Positions 15,141-20,877 of a stretch of 20,877 nucleotides of DNA are shown one piece after another (position 1 is the stretch's first letter; the number at the start of each line of letters is the position of its first letter). The stretch is from the NCBI GenBank assembly GCA_001785575.1, contig MFUC01000020.1, positions 1 to 20,877 on the forward strand, given 5' to 3'. Source of the DNA: Candidatus Nomurabacteria bacterium RIFCSPHIGHO2_02_FULL_38_15 (GTDB taxonomy: Bacteria; Patescibacteriota; Minisyncoccia; Phycocordibacterales; UBA9973). The position numbers and the translations under genes were made by a program. Below the pieces are notes generated by a model. The model was given only the letters and a program-made list of their open reading frames with translations, did not search any database and was not told the origin of the DNA.

Positions 15141-15809
15141 ATGAACAAAGCAGATTTATTTTACAAGCCACTTATAAAAGAGGCTTGGGGTTTAACTAAA
15201 AAGTATTATTGGATTATATTTTTATATGGCTTAATTAACATTATTGTTTCTGTTGGATTTTCGATGTCTAGTGAAGAAAATTTTATAGTTGCCTTACTTA
15301 GTATTTTTGTTTCAGTTATATTTAAGTTTTGGTCACAAAGACTTTCAATCATGGTTGCCAAGGGGCAAGATTTAAAATTTGGAGATATTTTTGAAGGCTT
15401 TAATAATTTTGGTAAATATTTTATAACAAGTCTTGTGTATGGGTTAATTGTTTTAGGTGGTTTTATTTTACTGATTGTGCCAGGTATTGTTTGGTCGCTA
15501 AAATATTTCTTGGCACCATATTTTGCTTTGGACAAGGGTATGAGCTATAAAGATGCTCTAAAAGCTAGCGCCAAAGCAACCGACGGTTTAAAGTTGAAAG
15601 TTTTAGCCCTGGGTTTTATTTTGTTTGGATTGATTATAGTTTCCATGATTCCATTTTTCCTAGGGTTGTTAATAACCATACCACTATGCTTTGTTATCTC
15701 GGGTTTGTTATATGTACATCTAAGTAAAACTGAAGAAGTAGTTGATAGTATAGCCGAGCAACCGGTTGAAATTCCAGCCGAAGTGTCAGAACCTGTAAAT
15801 GTTGTTTAA
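15141..15809 (+). CDS. DUF975-like multi-pass membrane protein
   Basis: This is a 222-residue integral membrane protein with about five TM segments (roughly 24-42, 50-66, 92-118, 151-173, 174-195) and a short acidic, Pro/Val-rich cytoplasmic or external tail. The segment LLIVPGIVWSLKYFLAPYFALDKGMSYKDALKAS resembles the conserved core of DUF975 / glycerophosphodiester phosphodiesterase membrane-domain proteins, where a proline-glycine turn is followed by an amphipathic helix. No enzymatic residues are visible and the function is unknown. I use the ATG at 15141 rather than an in-frame ATG at 15123, because the latter overlaps the -10 box. It is followed by proS, which has its own promoter. Confidence 0.8.
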   Translation: MNKADLFYKPLIKEAWGLTKKYYWIIFLYGLINIIVSVGFSMSSEENFIVALLSIFVSVIFKFWSQRLSIMVAKGQDLKFGDIFEGFNNFGKYFITSLVYGLIVLGGFILLIVPGIVWSLKYFLAPYFALDKGMSYKDALKASAKATDGLKLKVLALGFILFGLIIVSMIPFFLGLLITIPLCFVISGLLYVHLSKTEEVVDSIAEQPVEIPAEVSEPVNVV

Positions 15810-15838
15810 TCGGGTTTTTTAGGGTACAGTGTATAGAT
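15802..15838 (+). promoter_or_regulatory. proS promoter, 8 nt before its ATG
   Basis: TTGTTT (15802-15807, overlapping the upstream stop codon), a 17-nt spacer and TACAGT (15825-15830) are followed by exactly 8 nt and then the proS ATG. It probably drives proS-mreB-mreC-tgt with a nearly leaderless first cistron. Confidence 0.6.
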
Positions 15839-17086
15839 ATGAGGCAATCAACCCTGTTTACTAAAACTCGCAAAAATGCACCAGCCGACGAAACCAGCAA
15901 AAATGCTGAGTATTTAATTCGAGCTGGCTATATTTACAAGGAAATGTCGGGCGTTTACACTATTTTACCGTTAGGTCTAAAAGTTGTTCAAAAAATTTCT
16001 AACATTATTCGTAACGAAATGAACGCCGTTGGCGGTGTTGAAATGCAGTCAACTACATTGCAGTCGAAAGAAGTTTGGGACAAAACAAGATGGAGTGACG
16101 ATGTGGTAGAGAACTGGTTCAAAACGAAATTAAAGAATGACACTGAAATTGGCTTGGCTTTTACCCACGAAGAGCCGATGACCGCCATGATGAAAAACTT
16201 TATTCATTCGTACAAAGATTTGCCCGTTTACCCCTATGACGTGCGAACCATTTTTCGTAACGAAATGCGAGCCAAGTCGGGCATTATGCGTGGGCGCGAA
16301 TTTTTTTGGAAGGCGCTATACTCGTTTTCTAAAAACAAGGTTGAGCACGATGAATTTTATGAAAAAATTACCCAGGCTTATAAAAATATATTCAATCATG
16401 TTGGCCTAGGTGATAAGACTTATTTTACATTTGCCTCGGGTGGTACATTTTCTAAATACTCTCATGAATTTCAAACTGTATGCAATGCTGGCGAAGATTT
16501 AATTTATCTTAATGAAGAAAAATGTATTGCTGTAAACAAAGAAGTTTATAATGATGAAGTTTTAAAAGATTTGGATTTAAACAAGTCTGATTTAAAAGAG
16601 GTTAATGCTGTTGAGGTTGGCAACATTTTTTCGCTAGGTTATAAGTTCTCAGAACCTTTGGAATTAAATTATAAAAATGCTGAAGGCGTTGAGGAGTTTG
16701 TATTTATGGGTTCATACGGTATTGGTATAACTCGCCTTATGGGCACAATCGTTGAAGTTTTAGCTGATGGTAAGGGTATTGTTTGGCCAGAGTCTGTGGC
16801 TCCATTTAAGGTGCATTTAGTTTTGTTGGGCGAAGATGTTGAAGTTAAAAATAAAGCTGAAGATTTGTATAATAATTTAATTGCAAAAAATGTTGAAGTT
16901 TTATTTGATGATCGTGTTGGCCTTTCAGCTGGCGAAAAATTTGCCGATGCTGATTTGTTGGGTATGCCATGGCGTTTAGTAGTTTCTAAAAGAAGCTTGG
17001 AGGCGGGAGGTTTTGAGATCAAGGCTCGCAATGATGAAGCTGGTCGTATCGTGACCGAAAACGAACTAATGTCTTTGATTAGTTAG
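15839..17086 (+). CDS. proS: prolyl-tRNA synthetase lacking the inserted editing domain
   Basis: This class II synthetase charges tRNA-Pro with proline. The protein has 415 residues against about 570 for the E. coli type. Visible landmarks are T109-H-E-E112 (proline/ATP site), motif 2 around R140 (FRNEMRAKSGIMRGREFFWKALYSF region), S208-H-E-F-Q212, motif 3 M290-G-S-Y-G-I-G-I-T-R299, and a C-terminal anticodon-binding domain (about 320-415). Only about 80 residues separate SHEFQ from motif 3, where the standard bacterial enzyme has about 240, so the INS domain that hydrolyses Ala-tRNA-Pro is absent. This mini-type is also known in alphaproteobacteria and mitochondria. The stop lies 3 nt before mreB. 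Confidence 0.96.
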   Translation: MRQSTLFTKTRKNAPADETSKNAEYLIRAGYIYKEMSGVYTILPLGLKVVQKISNIIRNEMNAVGGVEMQSTTLQSKEVWDKTRWSDDVVENWFKTKLKNDTEIGLAFTHEEPMTAMMKNFIHSYKDLPVYPYDVRTIFRNEMRAKSGIMRGREFFWKALYSFSKNKVEHDEFYEKITQAYKNIFNHVGLGDKTYFTFASGGTFSKYSHEFQTVCNAGEDLIYLNEEKCIAVNKEVYNDEVLKDLDLNKSDLKEVNAVEVGNIFSLGYKFSEPLELNYKNAEGVEEFVFMGSYGIGITRLMGTIVEVLADGKGIVWPESVAPFKVHLVLLGEDVEVKNKAEDLYNNLIAKNVEVLFDDRVGLSAGEKFADADLLGMPWRLVVSKRSLEAGGFEIKARNDEAGRIVTENELMSLIS

Positions 17087-17089
17087 TTT

Positions 17090-18133
17090 ATGTTTAAAAA
17101 TCTTTTTAAATTTACGGCGAATAGTATTGGTATCGATTTAGGTACGGCAAATACACTGGTTTATTTAAAGGGCCACGGTATTGTTATTAACGAGCCATCG
17201 GTTGTAGTCGTAAATCAAAAAACTGGGCGCATTGTGGCCGTGGGGGCCGAAGCTAAACAAATGCTGGGGCGCACACCGGCACATTTAAAAACCATTAGGC
17301 CATTGGTTGATGGGGTAATATCTGATTACGAGGTAACCGAGGAAATGCTAACGTATTTAATAAATAAAGCTAATCGCATGGATAAAAAGCTTTTCAGGCC
17401 CAAGGTTGTAGTAGGTATTCCTACGGGCGTTACGAATGTCGAGGCGCGGGCAGTGTATGATGCGGCGCGCGCCGCAGGCGCGCGCCAATGCTACCTTATC
17501 GAGGAGCCAGTCGCTGGTGCCCTTGGAGTTCGCCTACCTATCAAGGACGCCGTTGGCACAATCGTAGTTGATATTGGCGGTGGCACAACCGACATTGCTG
17601 TTATTGCTTCGGGTGGCGTGGTGCGGTCTAAAAATTTGCGTATAGCTGGGGACAAATTAAATGCTGATGTATTGCAATTTATTCGTGACGAATTCAAACT
17701 TATTATCGGTGAGAAAACTGCCGAAGCTGTAAAAATTGCCGTTGGTTCGGCTGTTGTTGGTAATTATATGGAAACGATCGTTCGCGGCCGGGATATTTTA
17801 ACTGGGTTACCGCGTGAAGTTATTGTCACCGATGCTGACATTCGCGAAGCTATGACCAATTCAGTTTCTAAAATCATTGATGCTATATCTGAAGTCCTAG
17901 AAACTACCCCGCCTGAAATACTGGCCGACGTACTAGAGCAAGGCATTGTGTTGGTTGGTGGTGGGGCATTAATCGTGGGGCTTGATCAACTAATTCGTAC
18001 GACATTCAAGGTGCCAGTTTATTTAGCCGAGGATCCACTGACCGCTGTGGCTCGTGGTACAGGTATTGCCGTTGAAGACATTGATTTTTATAAAGAGCTT
18101 TTAATTGTGCCTGAATATGATAGATCTATATAA
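17090..18133 (+). CDS. mreB: rod shape-determining actin homologue MreB
   Basis: MreB forms membrane-bound filaments that guide peptidoglycan insertion along the cell side wall. The protein has 347 residues, the normal length. The N-terminal amphipathic MFKNLFKF can insert into the membrane. Actin-fold nucleotide motifs follow: phosphate-1 IGIDLGTANTLVY, phosphate-2 VDIGGGTTDIAVI, and the adenosine loop GGGALIVGLD; the YLIEEPVAGALG connector is conserved. The gene starts 3 nt after proS and overlaps mreC by 17 nt, so translation is probably coupled. A GC-only double palindrome lies at 17461-17486. Its presence implies a rod or elongating cell with a wall. Confidence 0.97.
   Translation: MFKNLFKFTANSIGIDLGTANTLVYLKGHGIVINEPSVVVVNQKTGRIVAVGAEAKQMLGRTPAHLKTIRPLVDGVISDYEVTEEMLTYLINKANRMDKKLFRPKVVVGIPTGVTNVEARAVYDAARAAGARQCYLIEEPVAGALGVRLPIKDAVGTIVVDIGGGTTDIAVIASGGVVRSKNLRIAGDKLNADVLQFIRDEFKLIIGEKTAEAVKIAVGSAVVGNYMETIVRGRDILTGLPREVIVTDADIREAMTNSVSKIIDAISEVLETTPPEILADVLEQGIVLVGGGALIVGLDQLIRTTFKVPVYLAEDPLTAVARGTGIAVEDIDFYKELLIVPEYDRSI
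17461..17486. repeat. two adjacent GC-only palindromes inside mreB
   Basis: TGCGGCGCGCGCCGCA (17461-17476) is a perfect 16-bp palindrome, directly followed by GGCGCGCGCC (17477-17486), a perfect 10-bp palindrome already contained in the first. The copies are 13 bp apart. The block encodes the conserved Ala-Arg-Ala-Ala-Gly-Ala-Arg segment with strongly GC-biased codons in an otherwise AT-rich gene. Confidence 0.9.
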
Positions 18134-18908
18134 ATACAAAAAAACAAGATCGGCCAGGAAGCTTTTTTTCATACTAATTTCTATTTTAGTTGCAATACTT
18201 ATTTTATTTTTAATATTTTTTAGACTACACCAAAATTCTGAAAATTCAATGAATGAATCAGTTTGGCGCATTGGCTTGCGTGGCCAATCGGTTACCAAAG
18301 TTTTTAGAGGCTATTTGTCTTCAAAGAATAAATTAATGAACGAAAATATTGATTTGCGCGACCAGTTGGATACGGCCCGGCTTGAAATTTTAAACCAAAG
18401 TATTTATCAAAATGAAAACCAAAAACTCAAGGAAATTTTGGGTCGCAAAACTCATGCAAATTTATTATTGGCCCAAATACTTTCCAAGCCCAATCGTTCG
18501 CCCTATGACATTATTATTGTAGATGTTGGGGCCCACGATGGTGTGGGTATTGGCCAGCAAGTTTTAGCTAAAGGCTTTATACCAATTGGTGATGTTGTGG
18601 AAGTTACAAATAAAAACACAAAAATAAAGCTTTACTCAACACCTGGTAATATTACCGAGGCTGTTTTTGAAGATAGTCAAATAGACTTGAGCTTGAAGGG
18701 TACTGGCTCAGGTGGCTTTGAAATTACTATACCCAAAGACGTAGTCGTGCATACTGGCCAGGCAATTTTAAGCAAAGAGATTTATTCGCGTACAATTGCT
18801 TTGGTCAGTGGGGTGGTGTCAACCGACAGGGATTCTTACAAAAAAGTTTTAGCTAAAAGCCCCATAAATATTCAGGAGCTAGCCTGGGTTCAAATTGTGA
18901 TTGAATAA
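18117..18908 (+). CDS. mreC: cell shape-determining protein MreC
   Basis: MreC is a bitopic membrane protein that links the MreB filament to periplasmic or external wall synthases. The protein has 263 residues from the ATG at 18117, which overlaps mreB by 17 nt; a TTG at 18105 is a less likely start. Features in order are a basic cytosolic tail, a TM helix (about 16-36), a coiled coil (about 62-105, ending NQKLKEILG), and the extracytoplasmic two-barrel domain with SPYDIIIVDVGAHDGVGIGQQV and a GDVVEV strand. It is followed after 12 nt by tgt; no mreD, rodA or PBP2 gene is adjacent, unlike the classical mreBCD cluster. Confidence 0.92.
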   Translation: MIDLYKYKKTRSARKLFFILISILVAILILFLIFFRLHQNSENSMNESVWRIGLRGQSVTKVFRGYLSSKNKLMNENIDLRDQLDTARLEILNQSIYQNENQKLKEILGRKTHANLLLAQILSKPNRSPYDIIIVDVGAHDGVGIGQQVLAKGFIPIGDVVEVTNKNTKIKLYSTPGNITEAVFEDSQIDLSLKGTGSGGFEITIPKDVVVHTGQAILSKEIYSRTIALVSGVVSTDRDSYKKVLAKSPINIQELAWVQIVIE

Positions 18909-18920
18909 GCTTAAATAAAG

Positions 18921-20267
18921 ATGTTCAAATTTGAAATACAAAAAAAATTAAATACTAAAAATAGTTTAGGCCGGGCGGGGGTGATATATACACCGCATGG
19001 GCAAATACAAACGCCGGCATTTGTGACTGTGGGTACAAAGGCCACGGTAAAGGCGATAACTCCCGAGCAATTGCGGGCGACCGGTGCGCAAGTAATGCTC
19101 GCCAATACATATCATTTGTATTTGCAACCGGGGGATGAAATCGTCCGAGATGCTGGTGGATTGCATAAATTTGCTAATTGGGCAGGGCCGACAATGACTG
19201 ACAGTGGGGGATTTCAAGTGTTTTCATTGGGTGTCGCATATGGTAAAGAATTGTCAAAAATTACAAAAGCAGTTGATCCTTCATTTCAAATACCCGAGCG
19301 ATCCACAGCCGATGATGGTGTGCCTAGGCTTGCAAATATAGGCAATGATGGCGTGTCTTTTCGCTCGCATATAGATGGTAGCTTGCATTATATAACTCCT
19401 GAAAAATCTATCGAAATTCAGCACAACTTGGGTGCGGATATTATTTTTGCTTTTGATGAATGTACATCGCCGACCGAAGATTTGAAATATCAAAATGAAG
19501 CATTGGATAGGACGCATGCGTGGGCGAAGAGGAGTTTGGAGAAGCATAAAGAGTTGGAAAATGAGAAGCTCGTATTTCCTCCCCTCCTTACCAAGGAGGG
19601 GACCGAGGGGAGGTTCTTAATTCAGGAACCCCTCTCCAGCTCTCCCCTTAGTAAGGAGAGAGGGAAACCCCAATTCTCTCAAGCTCTGTTTGGCATTGTG
19701 CAAGGTGGACGAGACGAGGAATTACGCAAAAAATCCGCAAAAATTTTATCAGAAATGAAATGGACCGAAGGTCCCGAGCGTAGCGAGGGATTTGACGGCT
19801 TTGGCATTGGTGGAAGTTTTGCCAAAGAAGATATGGAAACAGCTGTAAAATGGGTAAATGAAATTTTACCGGAGGATAAACCACGCCACCTGCTGGGTAT
19901 TGGCGAGCCCGAAGATTTGTTTATGGGAGTGGAAAATGGTGTAGACCTTTTTGATTGTGTGGGCCCCACTCGCATTGCCCGCAATGGTACAGTCTTTACA
20001 AAAAATGGCAAAATAAATTTACTAAATGCTAAATTTGTAAACCTCTTTGAACCTATCGAAAAAGACTGCGGTTGCTACAGTTGCAAAAATTATACCTGCT
20101 CCTACCTCTCCCACCTTTTCCGCGCCAAAGAAATGCTCGGCGCCACCCTCGCCACCATCCACAACCTTTACTTCATTACCCACCTCGTCTCCCAAATGCG
20201 CCAATCCATCCTTGATGATAATTTTGAAGAATTTAAAGAGGAGTTTTTAAAGGGGTATTTGAAATAG
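18921..20267 (+). CDS. tgt: queuine tRNA-ribosyltransferase (TGT) with repeat-derived insertions
   Basis: TGT exchanges guanine-34 for queuine or preQ1 in GUN-anticodon tRNAs (Asp, Asn, His, Tyr). The protein has 448 residues, longer than the usual 370-390. The active site looks complete: D94-S-G-G-F-Q (general base), QALFGIVQGG, FDGFGIGGS, and D345 in LFDCVGPTR (nucleophile). The zinc ligands C383, C385, C388 and H414 are present. The extra length comes from a longer loop after FSLGV, a 31-codon palindromic repeat at residues 219-249, and a short WTEGPERSEG insertion before FDGF. Codons 392-431 switch to mostly C-ending. It follows mreC by 12 nt. It is probably functional because no frame or key residue is lost. 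Confidence 0.95.
   Translation: MFKFEIQKKLNTKNSLGRAGVIYTPHGQIQTPAFVTVGTKATVKAITPEQLRATGAQVMLANTYHLYLQPGDEIVRDAGGLHKFANWAGPTMTDSGGFQVFSLGVAYGKELSKITKAVDPSFQIPERSTADDGVPRLANIGNDGVSFRSHIDGSLHYITPEKSIEIQHNLGADIIFAFDECTSPTEDLKYQNEALDRTHAWAKRSLEKHKELENEKLVFPPLLTKEGTEGRFLIQEPLSSSPLSKERGKPQFSQALFGIVQGGRDEELRKKSAKILSEMKWTEGPERSEGFDGFGIGGSFAKEDMETAVKWVNEILPEDKPRHLLGIGEPEDLFMGVENGVDLFDCVGPTRIARNGTVFTKNGKINLLNAKFVNLFEPIEKDCGCYSCKNYTCSYLSHLFRAKEMLGATLATIHNLYFITHLVSQMRQSILDDNFEEFKEEFLKGYLK
19575..19667. repeat. 93-bp nested palindromic element inserted in frame in tgt
   Basis: Imperfect 17-bp terminal inverted repeats (19575-19591 and 19651-19667, 14 of 17 matching) enclose further hairpins. One is a perfect 9-bp arm pair CCCCTCCTT / AAGGAGGGG (19581-19589, 19593-19601). 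A second stem joins 19612-19616 (GGTTC) with 19626-19630 (GAACC), extended by GAGG/CCTC. The length, 93 bp, is exactly 31 codons, so the host frame is kept. It interrupts the TGT fold between the KHKELEN helix and QALFGIVQGG. It resembles dispersed palindromes that insert into genes, such as Rickettsia palindromic elements, in behaviour but not necessarily in origin. Confidence 0.85.
19762..19790. repeat. second short repeat-like insertion in tgt (GPERSEG type)
   Basis: A perfect small hairpin GGACC-GAA-GGTCC (19762-19774) runs into TCCCGAGCGTAGCGAGGGA (19772-19790), a quasi-palindrome with TCCC/GGGA ends. It encodes WTEGPERSEG, extra residues just before the conserved FDGFGIGG strand. As far as I recall, similar GPERSEG-coding DNA occurs as a dispersed repeat in many bacterial genomes, so this looks like a second insertion. 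Confidence 0.6.
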
Positions 20268-20279
20268 AAAGAATGGTAC

Positions 20280-20333
20280 CTGACACCATTAATCTGACAC
20301 CATTAATCCTGACACCATTAATCCCATTAATCC
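20280..20333. repeat. short tandem repeats CTGACACCATTAAT
   Basis: Three complete 14-bp copies (20280-20293, 20294-20307, 20309-20322) and a partial fourth (CCATTAATCC, 20324-20333) follow the tgt stop. The first is preceded by the palindrome GGTACC (20275-20280). The array abuts the truncated transposase remnant, so it may be a mobile-element end or the product of repeated insertion or slippage there. Confidence 0.85.
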
Positions 20334-20414
20334 TAGCCTCATATCTTTATCCACTATTGGTTTAATCCACCTTAGCTTCTCCTCTTTAATTGTTTTAGCC
20401 ATATATATGCTCAT
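20289..20414 (-). pseudogene. remnant of the 5' end of a transposase gene (IS481-like, tentative)
   Basis: On the minus strand an ATG at 20414 (or 20402) opens a short frame with MAKTIKEEKLRWIKPIVDKD (from 20402), which resembles the N-terminus of IS481/leucine-zipper-HTH transposases as I remember them from Patescibacteria. After about 22 residues (near 20337) the homology stops, and the frame continues only through the tandem repeats (LMGLMVSGLMVSD) to a TAA at 20289. The rest of the gene is missing, so this is a truncated relic. The family call is from memory and not certain. Confidence 0.45.
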
Positions 20415-20443
20415 TCTCGGATTGTATCCGAAACCGCCATATG

Positions 20444-20468
20444 TGTGTACACATTACCTTCCTAGGTT
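20444..20468. other. junction between IS30-type gene end and transposase relic
   Basis: This short non-coding stretch holds the 10-bp palindrome TGTGTACACA (20444-20453) and CCTAGG (20461-20466). The terminal inverted repeat of the IS30-type element probably lies here, overlapping the last codons of its transposase as is common in that family, but only one end is in the window, so I cannot pair it. Confidence 0.35.
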
Positions 20469-20877
20469 CTAGAATGAACTGCAATAAAACATCTCAAAAG
20501 GCGTTAAATAATCAAGTCTTTTCCTTGGACGATGATTTAGCAATTTTGTAGCTCGATCAACATCTCCCTGTGTCACTGTAGCAAAAGAACTTCTCTTTGG
20601 AAAGAACTGACGAAGTAAGCCATTGGTATTCTCATTCGTACCCCTTTCCCATGAATGATATGGATTTGCAAAATATATATCCATCTTTGTTTTTCTTTGA
20701 ATCATTTCATGAGCTGAAAATTCAGTTCCATTGTCATATGTAATACTTAATCTTTTTTGTTTAGGTAATTTCTTGAAACTTTTTGTAGTTTTTTCAAATA
20801 TAATATCTGCCGATACAACAGGTAGAAAGTCAGCTAGTAAATATCCTGTTTTTCTTTCCACATGGGTTAAGATTCTT
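20469..20877 (-). CDS. IS30-family transposase, 5' part beyond the window
   Basis: The frame is open from the window edge (20876) to a TAG at 20469, giving at least 135 residues of the C-terminal catalytic domain. A GTG at 20861 lies inside the domain and is not the true start; upstream codons read RILTH, continuing the homology. The second and third catalytic residues are visible: D in TYDNGTEF and E in NENTNG, separated by 33 residues, matching the DD(33)E signature of IS30. The C-terminus with LNHRPRKRLDYLTPFEMF is complete. The first Asp and the HTH DNA-binding domain are outside the window. The element is adjacent to a transposase relic and faces tgt tail to tail. Confidence 0.9.
   Translation of the reverse strand, partial: RILTHVERKTGYLLADFLPVVSADIIFEKTTKSFKKLPKQKRLSITYDNGTEFSAHEMIQRKTKMDIYFANPYHSWERGTNENTNGLLRQFFPKRSSFATVTQGDVDRATKLLNHRPRKRLDYLTPFEMFYCSSF

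Noticed and set aside
18921..20267. tgt as a pseudogene because of the insertions
   Set aside because: The reading frame is intact and D94, D345, the three zinc cysteines and H414 are all present, so function is more likely than decay.
20280..20333. CRISPR array
   Set aside because: The repeats are 14 bp with no spacers of regular length, no cas genes are present, and the units are directly tandem.
1..20877. UGA recoded as glycine, as in some other CPR lineages
   Set aside because: No in-frame TGA occurs in any conserved gene; glycines are encoded by GGN. The data show only that TGA is not used as a stop here.

Overview
The window is a gene-dense, AT-rich piece of a bacterial chromosome carrying core information-processing genes. 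Several traits point to the Candidate Phyla Radiation (Patescibacteria), most likely a parcubacterium-like lineage: compact RpoB (about 1055-1062 aa) and RpoC (1197 aa), a short S2, a prolyl-tRNA synthetase without the inserted editing domain, short membrane proteins that I can only match to broad families, and very small intergenic gaps. This placement rests on protein character, not on a database search. The standard code fits: the genes read through full length with TGA as a stop, yet none of the 16 clear genes uses TGA as its terminator.

Layout. (1) 1-10090, + strand: the tail of an unidentified gene, then rpoB, rpoC, dnaG and rpoD, closely packed (1-nt gap or overlap at every junction) and closed by a strong bidirectional terminator. 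Core RNA polymerase, replication primase and the primary sigma factor therefore lie in one apparent transcription unit. (2) 10090-12919: a minus-strand membrane-anchored DsbA-like thiol oxidoreductase, divergent from a processive family-2 glycosyltransferase, followed by a membrane-anchored thioredoxin-like CXXC protein. (3) 12936-15049, minus strand: a possible 17-codon leader ORF, rpsB, tsf, a small membrane protein and tRNA-Thr(UGU). (4) 15141-20267, + strand: a DUF975-like membrane protein, proS, mreB, mreC and tgt, combining tRNA charging and modification with cell-shape genes. (5) 20268-20877: a mobile-element scrapyard with short tandem repeats, a remnant that looks like the start of an IS481-type transposase gene, and the 3' part of an IS30-type transposase gene.

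Expression signals are the most unusual window-wide theme. Four + strand genes (10921, 12215, 15141, 15839) each have a -10-like hexamer exactly 8 nt before the ATG, and the divergent dsbA-like gene has one 6 nt before its ATG. This predicts leaderless or nearly leaderless mRNAs. No chromosomal gene start shows a convincing Shine-Dalgarno sequence, including those inside operons.

Other points of note: the primary sigma factor carries a histone-H1-like tail with 40 lysines and no acidic residue in its first 99 positions. The tgt gene holds an in-frame 93-bp nested palindromic element plus a second, shorter repeat-like insertion, while keeping all recognisable catalytic and zinc residues. All functional statements are read from the sequence and from memory of the families; no database search was possible.
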